From Bradyrhizobium sp. ISRA430 (GTDB lineage Bacteria > Pseudomonadota > Alphaproteobacteria > Rhizobiales > Xanthobacteraceae): a DNA stretch of 64,000 bases. The stretch spans positions 3,906,001 through 3,970,000 of the forward strand of contig NZ_CP094516.1 in the NCBI RefSeq assembly GCF_029909975.1, given 5' to 3'. The first letter of the stretch is position 1, and each line of letters opens with the position of its first letter. This document shows, piece after piece, positions 19,317 through 29,273 of the stretch. The notes under the pieces are model-generated. The model was not told the DNA's origin. It made no database searches and saw only the letters and a list, made by a program, of their open reading frames with translations. The position numbers and the translations under genes are program-made.

Positions 19317-20597
19317 TCATGTCCCGGACAGAACCGCGACAGCACGGCTCACTTGGGGGTCCTCCGATCCGGCGGAGGCACCGCCTGCCTGAACCTCGAT
19401 CGTCGGCGTCACACCCACGCCCTCCAGGCGCTCGCCATCGACCCGGACATCCTCGACGGCGAGCAGTAGCAGGACGCTTCCGATGAGGAATGCGGTGGCA
19501 GCAAGGACCGCGCCCTCTGTCCGGGTCCCGATGAGCTCGCCCAACCGGTACTTCTTGAAGCCATAGGCAAGGACCTCCTTGCCGCTGCGCGTACCGCCGT
19601 TGATGAGCATCGCAACGGGTTTGCGCCACTTCACGTTTACGAATTCGCTAGTGCCGCTTCCGGTCGGTGACCTGCATTGTTGGCGCTCGGGCGTTGAACA
19701 GGTCGAGATATTCGGGTTGCGCGCCGCCCCAGCCATCCCGCAAATCCCAGATCAGCGCGTCCGGGTCTTTTAGCTCACCTTGCGACAGCAGACGTTCAAG
19801 AGCGCGTTGATAGACGGAGCCTGCATAGCACCAAACATGGACATAGCCGATGCGTCGTCCGTTGGACTCAATGACGCGAGCACTGGACTCCAACCCACGA
19901 AGGAACATTGTCGTGGGCTCGAGGTCGACCGGCCTGACCGGGATTTGCACCACCGCCGCGCCGCGCTGCACCTCCAAGACCACCGATTCGCCCACCTTCC
20001 CACGGAAGGACCCGACCGGCTCAAATGCCGTCCCGTCAGCCGCAATTATCTCGTCTCCAGCACGGAGCCCCGCCTGCTGAGCCGGCGTTCCATCGATCAC
20101 GCTAGTGATCGTGGTACGATCAGTCACCTCGGAACCTGAAATGATACCTATGCCAGGGTACGAAATGCGGCCGTCCGGAAACGCACGTTGCAGCCCCCGG
20201 CGTCGCAGTACGCCGGAAAAGATCTCTGCAAGTTGATATATTCCGGCGCATCCGGCGTGTAGAAACGCGTGTGCGAAGCGCGCAACTCAGACAGCATGGC
20301 ATTGATGATGCGCGCCAGAGAGTTCTGGGAAGTTGCCCGTTGAACGTCCGGAAGATATCTCTCCCGAACCGCCAGCCAGTCCAGCCCGTTGTGATGCGGA
20401 TCGTAAAAGCGATCACGCACGGTCTGCCAAACGCTTTCGAAGGTCGAGACGCCGTCAGCGGGAACATAGGAACTGCTTGCCTCTCCCTTTAGAGGCTCAG
20501 CGTTCGGGGCCTTCGCAGCCACGGCACATGCCGCAACCATCACTGCCAGTCGCAAAACTTGGCGACGCGAAGGCGAAATATCGATAGCCTTTTTCAT
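19317..20597 (-). pseudogene. S41-family (tail-specific) peptidase, two frameshifts
   Basis: Three minus-strand frames together make one C-terminal-processing protease. The N-terminal part has a signal sequence (VLRLAVMVAACAVAA) and the S41 N-terminal region. The middle frame has a PDZ domain (VIDGTPAQQAGLRAGDEIIA) and the YVHVWCYAG strand. The last frame has NGGTRSGKEVLAYGFKKY with the catalytic Ser in TRSGKE. One shift is needed near 20130-20220 and another near 19660-19680. Either the gene is dead or the two indels are sequence errors; the near-perfect domain content allows both readings. Confidence 0.65.
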
Positions 20598-20939
20598 CGT
20601 CTTATCTCGCGGTGAAGCGCCCGCCGGGCGAGTTCGCCGGCGCTGCGATGCCGGCGCGTTACCCATTGGCGAAAGGAGGCGGTCATTGAGGTCAGGACGT
20701 GCCAGACCAGGATAGCGATCCTGCCACCACGAGGCTACTTCTCGCAGGACTTTACCCTTGTCGAGCCCCAAAGATTAGGTTGTGCTCCTCCAACTATTTG
20801 CCTAGGCTTCGCGCATCCCGCTAAGTGGTTTCCAGCGAGCGTCGCGCCAGCTGTTAGCTAGAGAGACTTCAACGGCGCACCGTTTACTCGCGCCTAAGCC
20901 GGCTCGGCTCGATGACGCTGCTTAAATTGGCGTATCAAC

Positions 20940-21890
20940 GTGCCGAAGTCCGCTGGACTACCAGTCGAAATAGGTGGAGAACGAGCAGATCGACTTCTGC
21001 GCGGGATACTTTACTTCCTCGATGAGGACTACCCACAGTCTGGCGTTCTCGCCCAGAAGTACGTTTTGCCCACCGCTATTCGACACGACATCTCTGAACC
21101 TGCTGGGGACAAGTGGCGAATATCCGCCCCCATCCGAACCTGGTTCGTCGGCTTGCCTGAGCCGACCAAGGTCAAGGTCCTGCATGCGATCGTGCTTCAT
21201 CTGCTGACGAACTCAGGTGATCTCACGAAGAAGATCGTGTCTCGGACGTTAAAGAGGCATCATCTCACGTTTCTGCAGGGATCATTCTTCGACACGAGGA
21301 TCTCCGAATACAGAACGGTGTTTCACGCCTATCAAACCGACACACGGGTCGGAGAGGGTGGAAACGGGACGGTTTGGAAAGTTCGTCGCGATGACTACCG
21401 GCCGTTTGCGATGAAGGTACTTACCAAAGTCGACCTTCTTAGTTCTCGACGTGATCGCTTTTCCAACGAGCTTTGGTTCTGCGCGCACTCCAACCATCCG
21501 AACATCGTGAAGGTACTGGATTGGGGCCTGTCGACTGTCGGCGGGCAGCCATTCTACGTGATGCCGCTCTTGAACAGCAGCCTGCGCAAGCTCATCGACG
21601 ATGGAATTGAACCGGACAAGGTACCGAAGCTGTTTGCCACAGCGCTCGCTGGCGTCGAAGCAGCGCACAAACAAAACATATGGCATCGCGATCTCAAGCC
21701 AGAGAACCTGCTCTACGACAAAAATTCAGAATCGTTAGTCGTCGCAGACTTCGGCATTGCCCACTTTGCGGCAGACGCAATGAAGACCAAGGTCAACACT
21801 CAAAAGGGAGCGTGGGTAGCAAACCGAAACTACGCTGCACGCGAGCAGCGTCAAAAGAACAGAGTGGTAGATCAACACGCGGATATCCGA
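20940..21890 (+). pseudogene. Ser/Thr protein kinase, C-lobe truncated
   Basis: After an N-terminal region of about 130 residues comes a Hanks-type kinase domain: glycine loop GEGGNGTVWK, the lysine of FAMKVL, catalytic loop HRDLKPENLL and DFG. The kinase similarity stops at about position 21885, after DQHADI, where the alphaC-terminal lobe (APE-to-end helices) should continue. From there the reading frame carries unrelated sequence. The catalytic residues are present but the fold is incomplete. The start chosen is a GTG at 20940 with little ribosome-binding signal. Confidence 0.65.
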
Positions 21891-22146
21891 CGAGAATCAC
21901 GACAAGGGATTCGCCCCGTCGGTTCCGTTCGTCGCGTGCGTCAGCGCCTGCATGATCGCAACGGAATTCGTCCGTCACCTGAGCGAGGGACGCGTCGCGC
22001 CCGCCCCGAGATATGCGCTCAACCTGCTCTTGGGCCCGCAGCGCGGAACCGACCTTCCCGAGGCGCGGCACGCGAACTGTTTCTGCGTCGAACGCGCCCG
22101 TTTGATCGACAGGACGAGAGCCCGGCGCAAAGCCACGGGCACCTGA
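21878..22146 (+). pseudogene. Possible C-terminal fragment of an E1/ThiF-like protein
   Basis: In another frame, starting where the kinase similarity ends, there is an uninterrupted stretch reading GFAPSVPFVACVSACMIATE, then FVRHL, then YALNLLLGP, and a Cys-x-Cys-x-Glu-Arg tail (CFCVERARLIDRTRARR). The Pro-Phe-Val...Ala-Cys-Met...Glu-Phe-Val helix and the final Cys pair resemble the C-terminus of bacterial E1-like/ThiF adenylyltransferases. No ATP-binding part is present. The assignment is tentative. Confidence 0.3.
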
Positions 22147-22229
22147 TTCCTTGTCGGGTCGACCTAAGCGGGCCTCGGTGCGGACCTACTCGCGGCCGGT
22201 TCGCGATCCCGCTTCGAGCGCGGCTTCCT

Positions 22230-22454
22230 TCAGAGGTCTGGAATCTTGATGCCCATCTCCCGCAGCCGGTTCAGAGTGTAGTAGCACTGGCCGCCGCGGC
22301 AGACGCATCCGGGCCCGCAGGACGTACCGTCGTCCTTGCCGGCACAAGGATTCAGTTCGGAGGGGCGCGACAAGGGATAGAAGGTCTCCCCATCGATCTC
22401 CACGCCCTTGCCGAGGTCGACCGACCCACCGCCGCCGAATTCGCTTTCCGACAC
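22230..22454 (-). CDS. Small Cys-rich protein, unknown function
   Basis: It has 74 residues from a GTG at 22454, with GGGAGA about 6 bases before. The N-terminal half is Gly/Ser/Glu-rich (SESEFGGGGSVDLGKG). The C-terminal half carries five cysteines within about 23 residues in a pattern NPCAGKDDGTSC, then GPGCVCRGGQCYY, like a small disulfide-knotted or metal-binding module. No signal peptide is visible. It lies 11 bases downstream of the putative lipoprotein gene on the same strand, so they are probably co-transcribed. Confidence 0.55.
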   Translation of the reverse strand: MSESEFGGGGSVDLGKGVEIDGETFYPLSRPSELNPCAGKDDGTSCGPGCVCRGGQCYYTLNRLREMGIKIPDL

Positions 22455-22465
22455 CCCGCTCTCCC

Positions 22466-23332
22466 TTATCTGGACTGGCTGCGAATGGCGGCGGCCGTGG
22501 CGTTGCCTGCGACCGCGGCGTCGTGCTGGACGGCGGCCTGAAGGGCGAGTTGCGCGGCACCCGCGGGTCCGGCGGGCTTGGCCAGCGGCCCGAGCGTCAC
22601 GATCACCTGGCTGGTCTTCGTCCGCGAGCCGGACAGGAACGGTCCGCCCGGATTGACTGACAGGCGGATGAATTTCCAGCTCGGAGTGACGTCGCCACCG
22701 ACGGAGACGACGAAGGTGAGCGTCTCCTGGAAGGTGCTGAACTGGGGGTACAGGATCGGGCGCGTCCTAGCCTCGTGCCCGCCCGCGATCGACGCCTTGT
22801 CGTAGATGAACTCGTCGATCTTCAGGTCACTCGATACGGTGACCCCGTCCTCCAAGGCGCTGCAATCGAGTCCTTGACTGGCATGGCTGGTCAGCATCGC
22901 CTCGCGCAGAAGCTCCCTGTTCTCGAGCGTGAAGGTGATAGCCTCGTTCCGCGTGGAATGCGCCGAACCGGACACCCCGCCGCCGGCGGAAAACACGTCG
23001 GAGCCGCCGATCGGCGTCGTGTAGAGGATGCCCGGATTGACGTTCGACGTCTCCTCCCAGGTGAGATTGAGAGAAATGCTGGTGCCCCATCCCGCCAGCC
23101 AAGGCACATTCCCGGTGTTTACCGCGCGATAGAGGCCCCTGGTGATTTCGCACCTGATGTTGGCAATGATGTTGCTCTCGATCTTGCCCTGGCGCGACAT
23201 GCCATTGCGCGGATCGATGTCGTTTTGGACCAGCGGGTCCTTCTGCGGGACGTAGAGCCCGCAATCCGACAGGACCGGCAATAAACAAAGTAGGAGCCCT
23301 GAATTGCGAAATGAAATCACGGCGTCCCCCAT
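22466..23332 (-). CDS. Putative exported lipoprotein, unknown function
   Basis: This is a 288-residue protein with an N-terminal hydrophobic segment (GLLLCLLPVLSDCGLY) ending in a lipobox-like Leu-Ser-Asp-Cys. Asp instead of Gly/Ala before the Cys is not standard, so lipidation is uncertain. The rest looks mostly beta-rich (SISLNLTWEET, then ETLTFVVSVGGDVTPSWKFI) with a long Ala-rich tail. I recognise no family. It is followed by the Cys-rich small gene. No neighbour explains it. Confidence 0.55.
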   Translation of the reverse strand: MGDAVISFRNSGLLLCLLPVLSDCGLYVPQKDPLVQNDIDPRNGMSRQGKIESNIIANIRCEITRGLYRAVNTGNVPWLAGWGTSISLNLTWEETSNVNPGILYTTPIGGSDVFSAGGGVSGSAHSTRNEAITFTLENRELLREAMLTSHASQGLDCSALEDGVTVSSDLKIDEFIYDKASIAGGHEARTRPILYPQFSTFQETLTFVVSVGGDVTPSWKFIRLSVNPGGPFLSGSRTKTSQVIVTLGPLAKPAGPAGAAQLALQAAVQHDAAVAGNATAAAIRSQSR

Positions 23333-24000
23333 AGACCCGTTACGACCAGAAATTGTCCACCGGATAAACCCTAATCAAAAGTTTTGCGGCTCGTACAGTC
23401 CTAACGGAGGTGCCGTCCGGCTCCGGCCACAGGCTTCGCTCCGCGATCTCCGGGCAGACAGCGAAGGCGACCGTCACGGCGGGGGGCGCCGGCGATGGCG
23501 CTTCGGCAGGAAGCCGGTTCGAGGGCGAGCCGGCGGCGGGCACGCAAGGATTATGGAAGACAGGAACGAGCGGTGCCGTGACGGCTCGACCGCGAAGGAG
23601 CCCGCCGCCGCCAGACTCCCCCCGTATTCGAAATGCGGCGGCTAAACGACTTCCTCCGCAGCGCGACCGCCCGGCGAATCACGGTCGGCCATAGCCCCGC
23701 GCTCCATCGCGAACCGTCCTGCTTTTGGCCGTCGGCTGCGTTGGCATACGAGGTCGGAAAACGCCGCCATCGCCCGGGTTCAAGGACTCGGCCCGTCAAG
23801 AAAAACTGCTTTCGAAGGATTCGGGCTTTCGCCAGCGGGGTAATGATGGCAACTTGAGCCTGCCGCGGTCCCCGTCAGGGTCTCCACCGCAGTTCTCCAC
23901 CGTCGAATCCGGTGGCTCTCGGCGCCCCTTGTTTTACTGGGGTTTTCGCACGCTGTGGTTAGTTGGCGGAGAGGGAGAGATTCGCATCCCTGTTAGAGGA
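23333..24000. other. Intergenic region before IS630
   Basis: No gene is recognised. Short frames are GC-rich shadows. The right part is presumably the flank and terminal region of the IS630-type element, but I could not define its terminal inverted repeat. Confidence 0.4.
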
Positions 24001-24008
24001 CGCTGTGT

Positions 24009-24952
24009 TTATACGGAAACATATCCTGAGTTTTTGAGATAGTTGGCGCATTCCTGTTTGGAGAAGATATCGAGGAGTTCGCCGACCTTGCGCCAGGTTG
24101 CCTCGACATCGCGCGTCTCCGCGGTGCGCATCAGGTGTTTGAGCTTGGCGAAGACCTGTTCGATCGGATTGAGGTCGGGGCTGTAGGGCGGCAGGAAGAA
24201 ACAGATGCGCACCCCTGGCGCGGATGGCGCTGCGGGCCGCCTTGCCCTTGTGGCTGCCGAGGTTGTCGAGAATGACGACCTCGCCCACGGTCAGGGTTGG
24301 TGCCAGCACCTTCTCGACATAGAGCGTGAAGAGCTCGCCGTTGATGGGACCGTCGATGACCCAGGGCGCGCCGATCCGGTCGTGACGCAGCGCTGCGATG
24401 AAGGTCATGGTCTTCCAGTGGCCGAAAGGAGCAGATGCTTCGAGACGCTGCCCCTTTGTCCCCCAGCCGCGCAGCGGTGTCATGTTGGTCTTGATCCAGG
24501 TCTCGTCGATAAAGACGAGGCGCGAGGCGTCAATCCTGCTCTGATGGGCCTTCCAGCGGATCCGTTTACGGGCGACGTCGTGCCGATCCTGCTCGGCCGG
24601 CCGAACGGTTTTTTTTGAAGCTCAGCCCCTCGGCGTGCACAAAAGTCCACACGGCCCGCACGTCTGTCTTGATCCCGCGCGCCGCCAGTTCCTGCGTGAG
24701 CTTACGCAAGGTAAACGGTCCCGAGCGAATGCGCTCGCGCAGCCAGTCGCCGTTGGCACCCGACAGAACCGGCTTCTTGTGACCGCCGATCTTGCCGGGC
24801 GATAGACCTCCTGTCTCCCGCCGCAGATTCTTCCACTTCGTCACACAGGAGGGGCTGATCTGCAGCGCTGCCGCAATCGAGCGAACCGTCTCGCCCGCAT
24901 CAGCCCGCGCCAGAGCACGCTTGCGAATGTCTTCTGAAAACGGTCGCGTCAT
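24009..24952 (-). mobile_element. IS630-family element, transposase frameshifted
   Basis: The transposase starts at 24952 with a helix-turn-helix region (ALARADAGETVRSIAAALQI). At 24608-24615 a run of eight A (minus strand) in SFKKN marks the slippery site where IS630 relatives shift from orfA to orfB. The second frame holds the first catalytic Asp (VFIDETW) and the second (VVILDNLGSHK). The third acidic residue (SPDLNPIEQVFAKLKH) lies in yet another frame, reached only by an extra shift near 24215. That second shift is not part of the programmed mechanism and should inactivate the enzyme. Confidence 0.8.
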
Positions 24953-25366
24953 CCATGCTGGCCTCCGTTCCCCAGCATGGAGTTTGAATCAGAAATTGGT
25001 TCCTCTGGGAATCTTGAGGGTTCTGTGAGGTCGCGTGGCAGGCGCGAGCCGCGCGCTCTGTCGTGCGTGCGACCTCATAGAAGCCGGATTGAACGAAGCT
25101 GCGGAGTTGTGGGCGCTATGGGAATAGTGCAGCGGGTGCGGCTGCTGGGAAGGCGCTCCTGTGGTCGCCGCGCGTCGGCGAGACATTCATCGGATGTGAG
25201 CAGCCCGTTTGATAGGGCCAAGGGCGCGATCCAGCGAGCGACTTGCTGCGCTGGGATGCGTTGCCGAACGATTGGCGTGGTGTTCGGTGACGAGCGCGGC
25301 CGCGGCGACTTCGGACGTTGCCACCGCGAAGGTGATCACAGAGGAGGTGGATGGTGCAGGCGCTGG

Positions 25367-26545
25367 TCATGACGTATCACAACGAAACGGATGGTCGCGG
25401 GCGCAGGCTCGCGGGACGACATCGACGCGCCGCATGGTGCCGCCACAATGCGGGCAGACGGGGATCTTCCATTTGGTGAGGGGATCGTCGCCGGCTTCTT
25501 GATCAGTCGGAGGGTTGCGGACAGTAAGGAGTTGACGGCAGAAGGCGATTTTATCGCTGCGTCCGCCATTGGCGAGGAAACCATAGTGGCGGATGCGGTG
25601 GAAGCCGTCCGGCAGGGTGTGCAGGAGAAAGCGACGAATGAACTCATCGGCATTAAGCGTCATCACTTTGGCTTTGCGATTCTGCCGATAGTCCTTCCAG
25701 GAAAAGCTGACCTTGCCGTCGGCAAGCGAGATCAGCCGGCTGTTGGCGATGGCGACGCGATGCGTATAGCGGCCGAGATAAGCCAGCACCTGTTCGGGGC
25801 CGCCGAATGGCGGCTTGGCATAGACGACCCAGTCGGTCCGTCGGAGTTGAGCGAGGCGTTGGGTGAACGCGGCGGGATCCGCCAGATGCGCGAGATCGCC
25901 AAAGAAACCCAACTGGCCAGCCGCGAAGGCAGCTTGCAGCTCTTGCAGAAACAGGCGGCGGAACAACCGGGAGAGGACGCGTACTGGCAGGAAGAAGCCG
26001 GGCCGGCAAGCGACCCAGCGTGTGCCGTCGAGCGAGGGTCCACCGCCGGGCACGACGCAGTGGAGATGCGGATGGTGTTGCAGGGTCTGGCCCCAGGTGT
26101 GGAGGACGGCGGTCACGCCGAGCTGAGCGCCGAGATGCTTGGGGTCGGCCGCGATGGTGGCGAGCGTCTCGGCCGCGCAGCGGAACAGGATGGCGTAGAC
26201 GACGGCCTTGTTCTGGAAGGCGATCTCTCCGGCGGGGGCCGGCAGGGTGAAGACGACGTGGAAATACGGTACGGGAAGGAGTTCGGCTTGCCGTTCGGCG
26301 AGCCATTGCGCGCGCGCCGCGCCCTGGCACTTCGGGCAATGCCGATTGCGACAGGAGTTGTAGGCAATGCGTGTGGCGCCGCAGTCATCGCACTGCTCGA
26401 CGTGGCCGCCGAGCACAGCCGTCCGGCATGCCGTGATCGCGCCCATGACGCGCCGCTCGACGCGGCCCAGATGCTCGGCACGGGCTTGCCGAAACGCTTC
26501 GCCGTGGCGGCGGAAGATATCCGCCACTTCCAGAACCGGAGCCAT
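25367..26545 (-). CDS. IS91-type transposase
   Basis: This is a 392-residue rolling-circle-type transposase. An N-terminal zinc-binding region (CDDCGATRIAYNSCRNRHCP, then KC) precedes the HUH motif HHPHLHCVV. A Tyr-bearing segment YLGRYTHRVAIAN follows, and a C-terminal Cys pair (CPHCGG) is present. Length and motif order fit intact IS91 transposases. It sits 9 bases downstream of a tyrosine recombinase on the same strand, the common pairing in one IS91 subgroup. I could not identify the oriIS/terIS ends. Confidence 0.88.
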   Translation of the reverse strand: MAPVLEVADIFRRHGEAFRQARAEHLGRVERRVMGAITACRTAVLGGHVEQCDDCGATRIAYNSCRNRHCPKCQGAARAQWLAERQAELLPVPYFHVVFTLPAPAGEIAFQNKAVVYAILFRCAAETLATIAADPKHLGAQLGVTAVLHTWGQTLQHHPHLHCVVPGGGPSLDGTRWVACRPGFFLPVRVLSRLFRRLFLQELQAAFAAGQLGFFGDLAHLADPAAFTQRLAQLRRTDWVVYAKPPFGGPEQVLAYLGRYTHRVAIANSRLISLADGKVSFSWKDYRQNRKAKVMTLNADEFIRRFLLHTLPDGFHRIRHYGFLANGGRSDKIAFCRQLLTVRNPPTDQEAGDDPLTKWKIPVCPHCGGTMRRVDVVPRACARDHPFRCDTS

Positions 26546-26554
26546 CAGGTCCGC

Positions 26555-27415
26555 TCAGCCGGGCGGCACGACCTCCAGGCGGAGCCGGTCAAGCGGACTT
26601 GGCGTATTGCTGATGGTCTTGGTGGCGACTTGGGTATAGCGCGCCGTGCTGGCCAGACTGGCATGACCGAGCAGCACCTGGATGATGCGCACGTCGGCCC
26701 CGTTCTCCAGGAGATGGGTCGCGAATGTGTGCCGCAGCGTATGCACTGTCACCGACTTGCTCAAGCCGGCCGCAGCGCAGGCTGAACGGCAGGCGGCGTG
26801 CAGCACGTTGGGGACGAGCGGACGCTCGTCGTCTCGGCCGGGAAACAGCCATCGCTTTGGCCGAGTGAGCCGCCAATACGTCCGCAGAATCCTCAAAAGC
26901 TGCGGCGAGAGCATAACGTAACGGTCCTTGCCGCCCTTGCCGTGCTCGACCCGGATCAACATCCGTTGGCTATCAATGTCGACAACCTTCAAGAGGACCA
27001 CTTCCGATACGCGCAAGCCTGCGGCATAGACGGTGGTCAGCGCGGTACGGCTCTTGAGGCTTGGGATTGCTTCCAGGAAGCGCACGACCTCGTCGGCGCT
27101 CAGCACGACCGGCAGTTTGCGCGGTTTACGCGCATAGGCGATGCGCTCCGGAACGGTGTCATGACCAAGGGTCACACCGTAGAAGAACCGCAGTGCGCAA
27201 ACGATCTGGTTCAGCGCCGGCCAGGACATCCCCGTCGCAACCAGATGAACCTGGAAGGCACGGATATCCTCCAGGTCGAGGCGGTCAGGAGAACGACCGA
27301 AATATCGGCTCAACTTCGCTACGGCGTTGAGGTAGGATTGCTGCGTCGCCGGTGACAGATTGCGGACCGTCATGTCCTCGATCATGCGGCGGCGAAGTGG
27401 GCTGATCTCAGCCAT
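26555..27415 (-). CDS. Tyrosine recombinase associated with IS91 element
   Basis: This is a 286-residue XerC/D-like integrase. The N-terminal SAM-like core-binding domain spans about 10-95. Catalytic residues are Arg135 (AGLRVSE), Lys in HGKGGKDR (160-163), His225 and Arg228 (HTLRHTF), His251 (LGHASL) and Tyr260 (ARYTQ). All are present, so the enzyme looks active. Its AGGAGG ribosome-binding site lies inside an inverted repeat described separately. It is followed immediately by the IS91 transposase gene. Confidence 0.88.
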   Translation of the reverse strand: MAEISPLRRRMIEDMTVRNLSPATQQSYLNAVAKLSRYFGRSPDRLDLEDIRAFQVHLVATGMSWPALNQIVCALRFFYGVTLGHDTVPERIAYARKPRKLPVVLSADEVVRFLEAIPSLKSRTALTTVYAAGLRVSEVVLLKVVDIDSQRMLIRVEHGKGGKDRYVMLSPQLLRILRTYWRLTRPKRWLFPGRDDERPLVPNVLHAACRSACAAAGLSKSVTVHTLRHTFATHLLENGADVRIIQVLLGHASLASTARYTQVATKTISNTPSPLDRLRLEVVPPG

Positions 27416-27422
27416 CGGAAAA

Positions 27423-27476
27423 CCTCCTGTCTAAAGGGTTGGGCTTCGAAAACCCGCAATCCTCTCAGACAGGAGG
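27423..27476 (-). promoter_or_regulatory. Hairpin masking the recombinase ribosome-binding site
   Basis: On the minus strand CCTCCTGTCT and AGACAGGAGG form a perfect 10-bp stem around an inner GGGTT/AACCC stem. The 3' arm contains the AGGAGG of the recombinase, 7 bases before its ATG. Folding would hide the site and lower translation. Confidence 0.6.
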
Positions 27477-27659
27477 CAATCCTTGCTACGCCTCCCTACA
27501 TGCCGCGCCAGCGGCTTCGTTCAATCCCGATTCCGGCAAAAGACAACATGCTCTAGGTGCGGTGGCGCTGATACCGACGTTTCCTGCACTGTCGATGCTT
27601 ATCCGGTTCGGTAATCATTTCGAGCGGCTGGACGGGCGCCTCGCAGCCTCAACTAACAC

Positions 27660-28190
27660 CATTGGCAGGCCTGATGCGCGATGCGCGCGCCCGGAAGTTC
27701 GAGGTCATCATTGCCGAGTCGCTCGACCGCCTGTCGCGCGACCTTGAAGAGTTGGCGCGGTTTCACAAGCGCACCAAGTTTTGCCGGCGTCCAGGTCATC
27801 ACCGCACAGGACAACATCGTCGCCGATGATCTGCAGTCGGCGTCAAGGGGCTGTTCGCCTCGCTCTTCCTCAAGGACCCAGCGCACAAGACGCGCCGCGG
27901 TCAAGCCGGCGTTGTCCGCGACGGACTCCACAACGGCTGCCCCAGCTACGGCTATCGGCCAGCCCCGGAAAAGCCGGCGAGCTGGAGATTGACCAGACGG
28001 AAGCAGCGGTCATCCGCCAGATCTTTGCCGATTACCTCAACGCCAGGTCGCCGCGCGACATCGCGGCCACGCTGAGCAAGCAGGGCCTGCCAGGCCCGCG
28101 CGGCGGCGTCTGGAACGCATCGACCATCGCCGGCAGCCGCAAGCGGAGCAGATCACGCAGATGCGAGAGCTGGTGGCCCAGCACGGGATC
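27660..28190 (+). pseudogene. Decayed serine recombinase
   Basis: Fragments in three + strand frames reconstruct the middle of a large serine recombinase: FEVIIAESLDRLSRDLEELA (catalytic-domain E helix), then FAGVQVITAQDNIVADDLQ, KGLFASLFLKDPAHKTRRGQ, GELEIDQTEAAVIRQIFADY and GLPGPRGGVWNASTI. At least two frameshifts separate them, and the N-terminal serine and the C-terminal zinc-ribbon and coiled-coil regions are missing. Confidence 0.75.
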
Positions 28191-28536
28191 GATATCGGGT
28201 GGCCGACTTGATCTTCCTTTGAAAGTTAGGCCTTGGGATTCTAATGAAGTTGTCACCGCAGGTTGTGCAAATGGAGTTGCTTGGCGACACAATCAGCATC
28301 CGGAGGCAGGCGGAAGAGCCTTGCGTACGCTTTCTTGAACTCGTCCAAGCTATTCATCGACCACGCCCGCTTCTGCTGCTTCACTTGGTGCGCTCATCGG
28401 TGACCGCTTCGAGCTCCGCCACACGCTGCAGTGCCCCCGTGACCATCGCTTGAAGTCTTCCGGCTCGCGCTTGGAGTGTTCGTATCCTTCATTTTGATCG
28501 GCCAAGTCCCGCAGCGTCGCTACTATGGCCGCAGCC
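28191..28536. other. Spacer with only short open frames
   Basis: A 34-residue minus-strand frame (28253-28357, beginning MNSLDEFKKAYARLFRLP) follows another frame ending EAVTDERTK. They look like ends of small genes but I cannot name them or show they are complete. Confidence 0.3.
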
Positions 28537-29100
28537 TTAGTATCGGCGGAGAAGACGGTCGATGAGTGGCATGGCGACTTGGGTGGGCGACCGCGCGATG
28601 GTCCGGGCGTCCGCGGCAATGGTCGTGATCCGACCGGGCTCAAAACCGCAAGCCTCGCCGATCTCACGTTGCAGAAGTCTCAGCTCGGCGATATTGACAG
28701 GCCACCAACGCGCGAACTCCTGCGCTCGGTAGAACGCGATCGGATCCACGACGGTCGTGCCGCCAGCCTCGTTGCGACGGCGAAACTCGACCAAACAGAA
28801 CGATGCGAACTCCTCCTTTGCGGGCACCGGATTGAAGTCCCGGAACGGATCGACGAGCACCGCGACCGCCCGGGTACTTTCCTTCGCTTTCAGCAAATCG
28901 ATGATGCGCTTGATCTGATCGATCTTTCCACCGTAGCGGCCAAGACGCGCACCATGAATCTACGGAATCCGATGCTCGAGCTGGGACCGGTCCCGTTGCC
29001 ACCACGCAGATGTAATTGGCGACTTCCGCTGGTTGTGTGGACACGACTACGATGTATCAACGAGACATCCCTCGCGTCGAAACATCGATCGGCCAACTCT
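28537..29100 (-). pseudogene. Broken gene, possibly thymidylate-synthase-like
   Basis: Several minus-strand frames carry pieces of one protein: VSTQPAEVANYICVVATG, then GPSSSIGFRRFMVRVLAATV, and a longer piece with AKESTRAVAVLVDPFRDFNP, VVDPIAFYRAQEFARWWPVN and IAELRLLQREIGEACGFEPG. The WWPVN...ELRxLQ...G...G...T...A arrangement weakly recalls thymidylate synthase, but the catalytic Cys region is not seen. Two or more frameshifts make it a pseudogene. The family call is uncertain. Confidence 0.4.
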
Positions 29101-29273
29101 GGGAAATCAAGGATTTACGCTGGATATGGTAGCGGGGGAGCGCTACCGCCTTTCCCCACACCAACCAAACCTACGATACCTCATCCAATCTTACGCATAA
29201 GACCGTTCGTGAGCCCGGGGACCAGTGCAGGTCTTCGCTCATACGGAGGAATATTGAAAGACCTCGGGCTATG

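Noticed and set aside
25391..26785. A 464-codon + strand frame over the IS91 transposase
   Set aside because: The opposite strand holds an intact transposase with catalytic motifs; this frame has none.
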